Source: Longimicrobium terrae
GTDB lineage: Bacteria; Gemmatimonadota; Gemmatimonadetes; Longimicrobiales; Longimicrobiaceae
Assembly: GCF_014202995.1 (NCBI RefSeq)
Contig: NZ_JACHIA010000015.1
Span: forward strand, 1-64,000
Length of the DNA stretch: 64,000 bases
Direction: 5' to 3'
Positions 44,481 through 53,579 of the stretch are shown one piece after another. How positions within the stretch are numbered: position 1 is the stretch's first letter; every line of letters starts with the position of its first letter. The notes beneath the pieces were generated by a model that did not search any database, was not told the origin of the DNA, and worked only from the letters and a program-made list of their open reading frames with translations. A program made the translations under genes and the position numbers.

Positions 44481-45764
44481 GTGGCGCGCTCGCGTGCGGT
44501 ACGCCTGGTTTCGTGGGGGCTCGGGGGCCTGGTGCTGGGCATCGGGCTGGCCGTGCTCGCGCTGAACATGGTGGCGCGCACGGAGCGCGGTCACAAGTTC
44601 GTGCTGGACTTCACGCTCAAGGCGCTGGGCGGCAGCATCGACGGCGGCAGGCTGATCATCGGCCGCATCGACGGCAACCTGTTCGAGGGCGCCAAGGTGT
44701 ACGGCGTGCGGCTGCAGGATCTGAAGGGGCGCGCCTTTGTGGAGGCGGACAGCGGGTTTCTGGACTACGACATCCGCACGCTGCTTTCCCCGCGGGTCCG
44801 CATCACGCGGGCGACGCTGTACAATCCCCGGATCTACGTCTTCAAGCTGCCCGGCGACACGGTCTGGAACTACCAGGCGATCTTTGCCGACACCTCCACC
44901 GGCCCCAGGAAGCCGGGGGTGGAGCGGGCGACGCTGCTGGACACCGTCCGCGTGGTGAACGGGCTGGTGCGGGTGCAGCTTCCCTGGCGGCCTGACAGCA
45001 CGCTTTCGGCGCGCGGCCAGCGCGCGGAGATCGCGGACGCACGGTCGGACACGTCGCAGATTCTGGTGGACAGCGTGGCGGGCGGCTTCATCCGCACCAT
45101 GAACTTCACGGCGATGAACGGCCGCCTGTCGCGCATCCGCTTTGCCCCGGGAACGCGCAGCGGATCGCGCATTCACGTGGATTCGCTGCGGACGGACGCG
45201 CAGATCTACCGCCGCCCCGCGCACTTGGTGCACGGCCAGGCGGTGGTGGCGCTGATGAAGGCGCACATCGAGTTCGATGCGCCGCTGCTGCGGCTGCGCC
45301 GGTCCACCGTGGCCGCGTCCGGCGTGGTGCGGACGGACAGCTTTCCGGAATGGTTTCCCGCGGACCAGGCGCCGATGTACGACATCGCGGTCAGCGGCGA
45401 CTCCATCGACTTCGAGGACATGCAGTGGCTGTATCCGCGCTTTCCCGGCACGGCCACCGGCGCGCTGTCGCTGCGGATCGAATCGCGTCCGGGCGGAACC
45501 ATGTTCCTGGCGCGCGACACCGACGTGCGCGCGCCGGGAACGCGGCTGCAGGGAAGCTTCGGGATGCTGGTGGGCGACACCATCCGTTTCATGGACGTGG
45601 ACCTCAAGGCGGAGCCCATCCGCACCTCCACAATCGAGAACATGCTCCCGGACGGGCTTCCCGTGCTGGGGCTGCGCCTGGGCGGGGCCGACATCCGGGG
45701 CGCGCCCGGCGGCGCGCTGCCGCCCACCCGCCGTCCACCCGGCGGGCGGCGCGAGGCACCCTGA
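44481..45764 (+). CDS. AsmA/TamB-like N-terminal protein, short form
   Basis: A 427-residue protein. N-terminal membrane helix (LGGLVLGIGLAVLALNMVA), then repeated amphipathic beta segments (GRLIIGRIDGNLFEGAKVYGV; VRITRATLYNPRIYVFKL), the pattern of AsmA-like/TamB bridge proteins that move lipids between membranes. Full-length relatives are commonly over 1000 residues and end in a conserved C-terminal domain. Here the chain stops after a Pro/Gly/Arg-rich tail, so it is either truncated or a natural short form. GTG start; a terminator follows. Confidence 0.65.
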   Translation: MARSRAVRLVSWGLGGLVLGIGLAVLALNMVARTERGHKFVLDFTLKALGGSIDGGRLIIGRIDGNLFEGAKVYGVRLQDLKGRAFVEADSGFLDYDIRTLLSPRVRITRATLYNPRIYVFKLPGDTVWNYQAIFADTSTGPRKPGVERATLLDTVRVVNGLVRVQLPWRPDSTLSARGQRAEIADARSDTSQILVDSVAGGFIRTMNFTAMNGRLSRIRFAPGTRSGSRIHVDSLRTDAQIYRRPAHLVHGQAVVALMKAHIEFDAPLLRLRRSTVAASGVVRTDSFPEWFPADQAPMYDIAVSGDSIDFEDMQWLYPRFPGTATGALSLRIESRPGGTMFLARDTDVRAPGTRLQGSFGMLVGDTIRFMDVDLKAEPIRTSTIENMLPDGLPVLGLRLGGADIRGAPGGALPPTRRPPGGRREAP

Positions 45765-45769
45765 CGCAG

Positions 45770-45802
45770 AGCGGGCCCGGAGATTCGTCTCCGGGCCCGC
45801 TT
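45770..45802. terminator. Terminator between convergent genes
   Basis: AGCGGGCCCGGAGA pairs with TCTCCGGGCCCGCT, then TTCCTTT on the plus strand. It can end both the AsmA-like gene and the converging response-regulator gene at 45824. Confidence 0.85.
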
Positions 45803-45823
45803 TCCTTTACCGCCACGGCCGCG

Positions 45824-46246
45824 TCAGGCCACCAGCACCGCCATCTCCAGCGGCGGGGCGATGTCGCTCTGTCCTCCGCGTTCCAGCAGGCGGCGGATGA
45901 GGCGGCCCATGCCCAGCAGGCTGCACGGCTTGTCCATGTGCGCATCGAACCCCTCGGCCAGTGCGCGCTCGCGCGGCCACACCATCACGTCGGCGGTGAC
46001 GGCGGCCACGGGAATGCGGGCGGTGGCGGGGTCGCCGGCGAGCAGGCGGCGCGCGGTGACGCCGTCCATCTTCGGCATGCGCACGTCCATCAGCACCACA
46101 TCGGGGCGTTCCGCGCGGGCCATGCGAATGCCCTCGGCGCCGTCGGAGGCGTGGAGCACGCGATAGCCGGCGTGTTCCAGAAACACTCCGCACACGGCGT
46201 GATGGTCGGCGTCGTCGTCGACGATGAGGACGGTCACGGGAGTCAC
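45824..46246 (-). CDS. Single-domain response regulator
   Basis: A 140-residue receiver-only protein (TVLIVDDDADHHAV; acceptor Asp in VVLMDVRMPKMDG; Lys in MDKPCS) with a short helical C-terminal extension. It has no output domain, so it is a phosphate relay or a protein-binding regulator. The GTG at 46246 has GGAGG 6 bp upstream. It could serve an orphan kinase such as the multi-PAS protein, but that is speculation. Promoter at 46293. Confidence 0.88.
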   Translation of the reverse strand: MTPVTVLIVDDDADHHAVCGVFLEHAGYRVLHASDGAEGIRMARAERPDVVLMDVRMPKMDGVTARRLLAGDPATARIPVAAVTADVMVWPRERALAEGFDAHMDKPCSLLGMGRLIRRLLERGGQSDIAPPLEMAVLVA

Positions 46247-46292
46247 GTGACACCTCCGGGAGGGGGCGGGGCAGGGCGGGGGCAATGATCGC

Positions 46293-46321
46293 AATCTACC
46301 CGTCGGGGATGACGGATACAA
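46293..46321 (-). promoter_or_regulatory. Promoter of the response-regulator gene
   Basis: On the minus strand, TTGTAT (46321-46316) and TAGATT (46298-46293) with a 17-bp spacer, about 45 bp before the GTG. Confidence 0.55.
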
Positions 46322-46401
46322 CACTTTTCATCCACTGCTACCGTAACGGCGGATACTGGTAGGGAACTCTCCGCGAGCCTTGTTGATGCTGAAATTCTGC
46401 A

Positions 46402-46640
46402 AACTGCCGTTTCACAGGAGGGCACGGAGGAAGACGGGAGAGGACACGGAGGAAAGACGGGGATCAACCCCAAAAAAATCTCACGCAGAGGAGCAGAGCA
46501 GCAGAGAAAAGAGGAGGACGCATCTGATGCTATCTTCCCCCTTTTTGTCTTTCTCTGCGTCTCTGCGTCTCTGCGTGAGGCCCTTCTGTTCCTCCGTGTC
46601 CTCCGTGCATCCTCCGTGACCTCCGTGTGGAACGGCAGTT
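46402..46640. mobile_element. 239-bp palindromic element with inverted termini (MITE-like)
   Basis: The ends are AACTGCCGTTTCACA and TGTGGAACGGCAGTT, inverted copies of each other with one mismatch. Inside, GGCACGGAGG-type units on the left mirror CCTCCGTG units on the right, and CTCACGCAGAGG mirrors CTCTGCGTGAG. It has no coding capacity. The structure is that of a non-autonomous palindromic element. It lies in the 422-bp gap 46247-46668. Confidence 0.7.
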
Positions 46641-46668
46641 CAGCGGAGTCAGCCGGCGAGACGAAGCG

Positions 46669-47835
46669 TCAGGCGTGCTCGAGCGCCTGCTCCAGGTCCG
46701 CGATCAGGTCTTCCACGTCTTCCACACCGCAGCTCAGGCGCACCAGGCCGTCCGTGAGCCCCATGGCGTAGCGCAGGTCGCGCGGAACGGAGGCGTGCGT
46801 CATGAGCGCGGGGTGGCCGATCAGGCTTTCCACGCCGCCCAGCGACTCGGCGAGGGCAAAGATGCGCACCTTGTTCACGAACGCCGCCGCCTTTTCCAGC
46901 GTCCCCATCTCGATGCTCACCATCCCCGTAAAGCCGCGCATCTGCCGCTTGGCCAACTCGTGCTGCGGGTGGTGCGGCAGGCCGGGGTAGTAGACGGCCT
47001 CCACCTTGGGGTGCGCGTCCAGCCACTCGGCGATGCGCTGCCCGTTCTCGTTGTGCGCCTTCATGCGCAGGTGCAGCGTCTTGGTGCCGCGCAGCCCCAG
47101 CCAGCAGTCCCACGGGCCGGGAATGCCGCCCGCCGCGTTCTGCAGAAAGCGCAGCTGCTCGTGCAGGCCGTCGTCCTTTACCACGATCATCCCGCCCACC
47201 ATATCGCTGTGGCCGTTGACGTACTTGGTGACCGAGTGGATGACGATGTCCGCGCCCAGCTCCAGCGGCCGCTGGTTGTACGGCGACGCAAAGGTGTTGT
47301 CCACGCTCAGCAGCGCCCCGGCCGCGCGCGCCACCTCCGCCGCCGCGGCGATGTCGGTGAGCTGCATCATGGGATTGGTGGGCGTTTCCAGGTGGATCAG
47401 CTTCGTGCGCGGCGTGATGGCGGCGCGAAGAGCCTCCGTGTCGGCGCTGTCCACGAAGGTGAACTCGATCCCCATCCGCGCCAGCACCTTGCTGAACAGG
47501 CGGTAGGTGCCGCCGTACACGCCCTCGCCGCAGATCACGTGGTCGCCCGCGCTCATCAGCTTGAGCATGGTGTCGGTGGCCGCGAGCCCGGAGGCGAAGG
47601 CGATGCCGTGCGTGCCGCTCTCCAGCGCCGCCACGTTCCCCTCGAACGCCTCGCGCGTGGGATTGTGCGTGCGCGCGTACTCGTATCCCAGGTGCCGCCC
47701 CAGCTCCGGCTGCACGTAGGTGCTGGTCTGGTACACGGGCATCATGATGGCGCCCGTGGTGGGGTCCGGGCGCTGGCCGGCGTGGATGGCGATCGTCCCC
47801 AGCCCCATTCCGTGGTAGTTCTTTTCGTCTTTCAT
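46669..47835 (-). CDS. Cystathionine gamma-synthase/gamma-lyase family enzyme
   Basis: A 388-residue PLP enzyme of the transsulfuration family. Markers are YARTHNPTREAFEGNVAALE, HLETPTNPMMQLTDI, VDNTFASPYNQRPLELGADI and the PLP lysine in SVTKYVNGHSDMVGG; ESLGGVESLIGHPALMTH lies at the end. It makes or breaks cystathionine in Met/Cys metabolism; synthase and lyase cannot be separated here. It is divergent from an Lrp/AsnC regulator, which is a likely controller. Promoter at 47890. Confidence 0.93.
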   Translation of the reverse strand: MKDEKNYHGMGLGTIAIHAGQRPDPTTGAIMMPVYQTSTYVQPELGRHLGYEYARTHNPTREAFEGNVAALESGTHGIAFASGLAATDTMLKLMSAGDHVICGEGVYGGTYRLFSKVLARMGIEFTFVDSADTEALRAAITPRTKLIHLETPTNPMMQLTDIAAAAEVARAAGALLSVDNTFASPYNQRPLELGADIVIHSVTKYVNGHSDMVGGMIVVKDDGLHEQLRFLQNAAGGIPGPWDCWLGLRGTKTLHLRMKAHNENGQRIAEWLDAHPKVEAVYYPGLPHHPQHELAKRQMRGFTGMVSIEMGTLEKAAAFVNKVRIFALAESLGGVESLIGHPALMTHASVPRDLRYAMGLTDGLVRLSCGVEDVEDLIADLEQALEHA

Positions 47836-47889
47836 CCGCTCATTCCGCGCGTGTGTGCGTGATGCCGTCCGCCGGCCCGTGTGGTCCGC

Positions 47890-47918
47890 AACCTACCCGC
47901 GCCGCCCGCCGCCAGCAA
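47890..47918 (-). promoter_or_regulatory. Promoter of the transsulfuration gene
   Basis: On the minus strand, TTGCTG and TAGGTT with a 17-bp spacer, ending about 55 bp before the ATG. Confidence 0.5.
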
Positions 47919-47990
47919 CCGCGGCCGTCCCGCCTCCGCATGCGGCGACGTTCGTTCGGCGCTGGTCCGTGATCTGCAAACGGATGATGG

Positions 47991-48019
47991 TTGACGATCC
48001 GCGATCGGGGAATTATCGT
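47991..48019 (+). promoter_or_regulatory. Promoter of the Lrp/AsnC-type regulator
   Basis: TTGACG and TATCGT with a 17-bp spacer, 24 bp before the ATG. An AAAGGAG ribosome site follows. One of the best matches in the window. Confidence 0.65.
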
Positions 48020-48042
48020 CTGCGTGAAAGGAGAACGCAAGA

Positions 48043-48516
48043 ATGATAGACGACATCGACCGGCAGATTCTGGACATCCTGCAGGAGAACGCGCGCACCC
48101 CCAACGCCGAAATCGCGCGGCAGGTGGGAATGGCGCCGTCCGCCATCCTGGAGCGCATCCGCAAGCTGGAGGAGCGCGGCGTGATTCAGGGCTACGCGGT
48201 GCGCATCAACCCCGACGCGTACGGGCTGGGGTTGATGGCCTACGTCTTCGTGCGGGCGGACGAGCGCGCCGGCGCGCTGACCACGGCGGAGCAGATGGCG
48301 CTCATCCCCGAGGTGCAGGAAGTCCATCACGTGGCGGGAGAAGACTGCTTTCTGGCCAAGGTGCGCGTCCGCGGCACCCGCGAACTGGGCGAGCTGCTGC
48401 GCGACCGCTTCGGGAGCATCGAAACGATCCGCTCCACCCGCTCCACCATCGTGCTGGACACGGTCAAGGAGACGACCATGCTGTACGAGCCGGAGACGGG
48501 AGGAAGCCGTGGCTGA
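48043..48516 (+). CDS. Lrp/AsnC-family transcriptional regulator
   Basis: A 157-residue regulator. The helix-turn-helix covers 1-60 (IDDIDRQILDILQENARTPNAEIARQVGM; ILERIRKLEERGVIQGY), and an effector RAM domain follows (VQEVHHVAGEDCFLAKVRV; IETIRSTRSTIVLDTVKETT). Lrp-type proteins sense amino acids. It is divergent from the transsulfuration gene and overlaps by 8 bp the DMT exporter gene, so both are likely targets. Confidence 0.94.
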   Translation: MIDDIDRQILDILQENARTPNAEIARQVGMAPSAILERIRKLEERGVIQGYAVRINPDAYGLGLMAYVFVRADERAGALTTAEQMALIPEVQEVHHVAGEDCFLAKVRVRGTRELGELLRDRFGSIETIRSTRSTIVLDTVKETTMLYEPETGGSRG

Positions 48517-49486
48517 AAAGCGGAGCGCGCCCACCGGGCAGCTGGTGGCGGCGTTCGCCGCCGTGTACGTGATCTGGGGAAGCACCTACCTGGCCATCCA
48601 GTTTGCCATCAAGACCTTGCCTCCGCTCCTGATGGCGGGGGTCCGATTCCTGCTTGCCGGGGCCGTGCTGTACCTGTTCATGCGGATGCGCGGGCAGGCC
48701 GCGCCCACCGCGCGGCAGTGGCGCACGACGGCGGTCATCGGCGCGCTGCTGGTGACGGCGGGCAACGGCGGGGTGGTGATGGCGGAAACCTCCGTCCCCT
48801 CCGGCGTGGTGGCGCTGATGGTGGCCATGGTGCCGCTGTGGATGGTGCTGCTGGAGTGGCTGCGCCCCGGCGGGGTGCGGCCCACGGCGCGGACCGCCCT
48901 GGGGCTGGTGGTGGGCTTCGCGGGGATCGTGCTGCTGGTAGGGCCCGGCGACCTGGGCGGGGGCGGCGGGGTGAACCCGGCGGGCGCGCTGATGGTGCTG
49001 TGCGGCTCGCTCTGCTGGGCGGCGGGCTCCATCTACGCACGCTCGGCCGCGCTGCCGGAGAACGGCTTCCTGGCCACGGCGATGGAGATGACGTGCGGCG
49101 GCACGCTGATGCTGCTGATCGGGCTGGCCCGCGGCGAGCTGGGCGCGTGGAACCCCGCGGCGGTGTCGGCGGAAAGCGTGGTGGGGCTGGCGTACCTGGT
49201 GGTGTTCGGGTCGCTGGTGGGCTTCAGCGCGTACATCTGGCTGCTGGGCAACACCACCACCGCGCGTGTGTCCACCTACGCGTACGTGAACCCCGTGGTG
49301 GCGGTGCTGCTGGGATGGTGGCTGGCGAACGAGCCGCTGACGCCGCGCGTGCTGCTGGCCGCGGGGGTGATCGTGGCCGCCGTGGCGGTCATCACCACGG
49401 GGCGCAGGCCGGCGGCGGAGACGGTGGAAAACGATGTGACGCCCGACGGAAGTCCGGCGTCGGAGCGGGAAAGCGCGGCGGCTTGA
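48509..49486 (+). CDS. EamA/DMT-superfamily exporter
   Basis: A 325-residue membrane protein with about ten helices in two EamA repeats (FAAVYVIWGSTYLAIQFAI; ALMVLCGSLCWAAGSIYARS). It resembles RhtA/YdcZ-type amino-acid and metabolite exporters. Its coupling to an Lrp regulator suggests amino-acid export controlled by the substrate, as with LysE/Lrp-type pairs (inference). GTG start within the regulator gene. Confidence 0.93.
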   Translation: MAEKRSAPTGQLVAAFAAVYVIWGSTYLAIQFAIKTLPPLLMAGVRFLLAGAVLYLFMRMRGQAAPTARQWRTTAVIGALLVTAGNGGVVMAETSVPSGVVALMVAMVPLWMVLLEWLRPGGVRPTARTALGLVVGFAGIVLLVGPGDLGGGGGVNPAGALMVLCGSLCWAAGSIYARSAALPENGFLATAMEMTCGGTLMLLIGLARGELGAWNPAAVSAESVVGLAYLVVFGSLVGFSAYIWLLGNTTTARVSTYAYVNPVVAVLLGWWLANEPLTPRVLLAAGVIVAAVAVITTGRRPAAETVENDVTPDGSPASERESAAA

Positions 49487-49580
49487 CGCTTTCCGGCGCC
49501 GCGCCGCACATTCCGCCCCGGCCGGAGGGTCCGGCACCGGGCGAGCAGGTCCTTTTTTCTCCAGAAGCCGCGAACTGCAC

Positions 49581-50951
49581 GTGATCGATACCTCCAACCT
49601 GATGGTGAGCGTTTCCGGCGTGCGGGGACGCGTGGGCGAGGGGCTGACGCCCGAGGTGATCGCCCGCTTCGCCGCCGCGTTCGGCGCGTACGCGCTGCGC
49701 CGTGGCCCGGGCAAGACGGTGGTGCTGGGGCGTGACTCGCGCGTCAGCGGGCCCATGTTCGCGCGGGCGGCCACGGCGGCGCTGCAGTCCGTGGGATGCG
49801 ACGTCGTCGATGTCGGAATCGCGCCCACGCCGACCGTTCAGCTCGCGGTGGAGGATCTGCACGCGGCGGGCGGCCTGGCGGTAACGGCCAGCCACAACCC
49901 CATCGAGTGGAACGCCCTCAAGTTCATCGGGCCCACGGGCATGTTTCTGGACGGGGAAGAGGGCGCGGAGATGCGCGCCTTTCTGGAGGGGGAAATTCCC
50001 CGGGCGCTGTGGAGCGACCTGGGGCAGTGGCGTACGGACGAGGGGGCCGTGCAGCGCCACCTGGACCGCATCCTGGCCATCCCGTTTCTGAACGTGGACG
50101 CCATCCGCGCCCGGCGCTTTCATGTGGCGCTGGACTGCGTGCGCGGCGCCGGCGGAACCATGTTTCCGCAGCTGCTGGAGGCGCTGGGGTGCACGGTGAC
50201 GGCCATCAACATGGAAACGGACGGCCTGTTTCCGCGCGAGCCGGAGCCCGTCGCCGAAAACCTGAAGGAGCTTGAGGAGCTGGTCCGCACCAGCGGCGCC
50301 GACATCGGCCTGGCGACGGACCCGGACGTGGACCGGCTGTCGCTGGTGAGCGGCGAGGGCCGCGCCATTGGCGAGGACTATACGCTGGCGCTGGCGTCGA
50401 CGCTGGTGGTCCGGCACCGCCCGGGCCCCCTGGTGACCAACCTGTCCACCAGCCGTCTGATGGACGACGTGGCCGAACGGGCCGGCGTGCCGCTGGTGCG
50501 CGCCGCGGTGGGCGAGATCAACGTGGCCCGCCGGATGCAAACGGGAGGCGCGACCATCGGCGGCGAGGGCAACGGCGGGGTCATCCTGCCCGACGTGCAC
50601 CTGACGCGCGACGCGCCGGTGGCCGCCGCGCTGATCCTGCAGCTGCTGGCGGAGACCGGCCAGCCGCTGCACGAACTGGCGGCGGAGCTGGGGCGGTACG
50701 AGATCGTCAAGGAAAAGGTGCCGCGCCCCTCGCAGCCGCTGGACGCCGTGTACGACGCGCTCACGAAGCAGTTTCCCGACGCGGACGCCGACCGGCAGGA
50801 CGGGCTGCGGCTTTCCTGGGCGGCGGAAAAGAAGTGGGCGCACCTGCGTCCGTCCGGCACGGAGCCCATCGTGCGCATCATCTGCGAGGCGCCTACGCGC
50901 GCGGATGCATCGGCGCTGGTGGAAACGCTGCGGGCGGCGCTGCCGAAGTAG
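49581..50951 (+). CDS. glmM: Phosphoglucosamine mutase GlmM
   Basis: A 456-residue alpha-D-phosphohexomutase that interconverts glucosamine 6- and 1-phosphate for UDP-GlcNAc. The family has N-terminal VSGVRGRVGEGLTPE, the active Ser in TASHNPIEWNALKF, metal loop ATDPDVDRL, sugar loop GGEGNGGVI and phosphate loop RPSGTEPIVRI. Other mutases (phosphomannomutase) are similar, but the glmS neighbour favours GlmM. GTG start. The TAG stop overlaps the terminus of a repeat element. Confidence 0.9.
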   Translation: MIDTSNLMVSVSGVRGRVGEGLTPEVIARFAAAFGAYALRRGPGKTVVLGRDSRVSGPMFARAATAALQSVGCDVVDVGIAPTPTVQLAVEDLHAAGGLAVTASHNPIEWNALKFIGPTGMFLDGEEGAEMRAFLEGEIPRALWSDLGQWRTDEGAVQRHLDRILAIPFLNVDAIRARRFHVALDCVRGAGGTMFPQLLEALGCTVTAINMETDGLFPREPEPVAENLKELEELVRTSGADIGLATDPDVDRLSLVSGEGRAIGEDYTLALASTLVVRHRPGPLVTNLSTSRLMDDVAERAGVPLVRAAVGEINVARRMQTGGATIGGEGNGGVILPDVHLTRDAPVAAALILQLLAETGQPLHELAAELGRYEIVKEKVPRPSQPLDAVYDALTKQFPDADADRQDGLRLSWAAEKKWAHLRPSGTEPIVRIICEAPTRADASALVETLRAALPK

Positions 50952-51125
50952 GGAAGTGCGTGAGTGCGGGGTGCGGGGTGCGTGAGTGCGAAGCTTCGGC
51001 GATCGCGATCCGCACCTCCCGCCCGGCGCATTCCGCCATGGGGACCGCTCCGCGCGAGGAACGCCGCGGGCACCTCCGCGATCTGTCGCACTGACGCACT
51101 CACGCACACAGCACTCACGCACTTC
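50951..51125. repeat. GTGCGTGAGTGC inverted-repeat element between glmM and glmS (copy 3)
   Basis: The left arm (50951-50990) begins at the last base of the glmM stop and reads GGGAAGTGCGTGAGTGC. The right arm (51087-51125) is its inverse, ending GCACTCACGCACTTCTC. About 95 bp of other sequence lies between them. As in copy 1, the two arms would form a long stem-loop in the glmM-glmS transcript. Confidence 0.75.
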
Positions 51126-51159
51126 TCAGTTCACATCCATTTACGCGGGGTCCACAGGC

Positions 51160-53013
<1,854 letters not shown>

Positions 53014-53579
53014 CTGTCCCCGCTGCGGTCCCACTCATGAAAGCGGCCCGGTTCGATTAGCTCGATCCGGGCCGCTTTCATGAGTGGGGCGTTCGGACCC
53101 GGCCCGTGCTGGCGATCGCAGAAGGCGATATGTGGTAACAGCGAGGCTGCCCCACCAACTTCCGGGAGTGACCGTCTGCGCCGAGGATGAGGCACTGATC
53201 TGCGATGGTGTTCAATCCTGCCGGAACGGACTCGCCGTAGAGCCTAACACCTAGAAAAACGTCATGCGTCGTGAAGGGCGATTCCGGCTTTGAGAAGCGA
53301 ATAGAGGATGCTTAGTCGCGGAGTGCGGCGCTAGACGCCGACCCGTAACCAACCGTTCCTTGTCGTAGCCGCGGGCGCGGGCTCTGTTACAGACCGAATA
53401 CGAGAATGATGGGTCGGGCTGCGCTTCAGGACTACAACCGACACGCGTTCCCCTATCAGTCGGTGTTGCGCAGAATCGGGCTAAAGCTGCGTAAGATCAC
53501 GCTCAAAGGTTGAGCGAGGCATAAGGAAGCGATAAGTTTCGAGAGAATTCGGCACCTCTTTCCTCCAGCATCCTTTATC
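53014..53579. other. Non-coding left part of the island
   Basis: 566 bp. It starts with a long hairpin (53029-53089). After that the sequence has mixed composition and many stops in all frames, and no gene or RNA is recognisable. The promoter of the ATPase gene must be here but is not distinct. Confidence 0.5.
53029..53089. terminator. Long inverted repeat after glmS
   Basis: CCCACTCATGAAAGCGGCCC pairs with GGGCCGCTTTCATGAGTGGG, and the stem continues inward with one mismatch to about 27 bp. There is no T-tract. It could end glmS transcription or be a recombination or binding site at the island edge. Confidence 0.6.

Noticed and set aside
51000-51159. glmS ribozyme/riboswitch upstream of glmS
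   Set aside because: The leader is taken up by the GTGCGTGAGTGC inverted repeat; none of the conserved ribozyme core was recognised.
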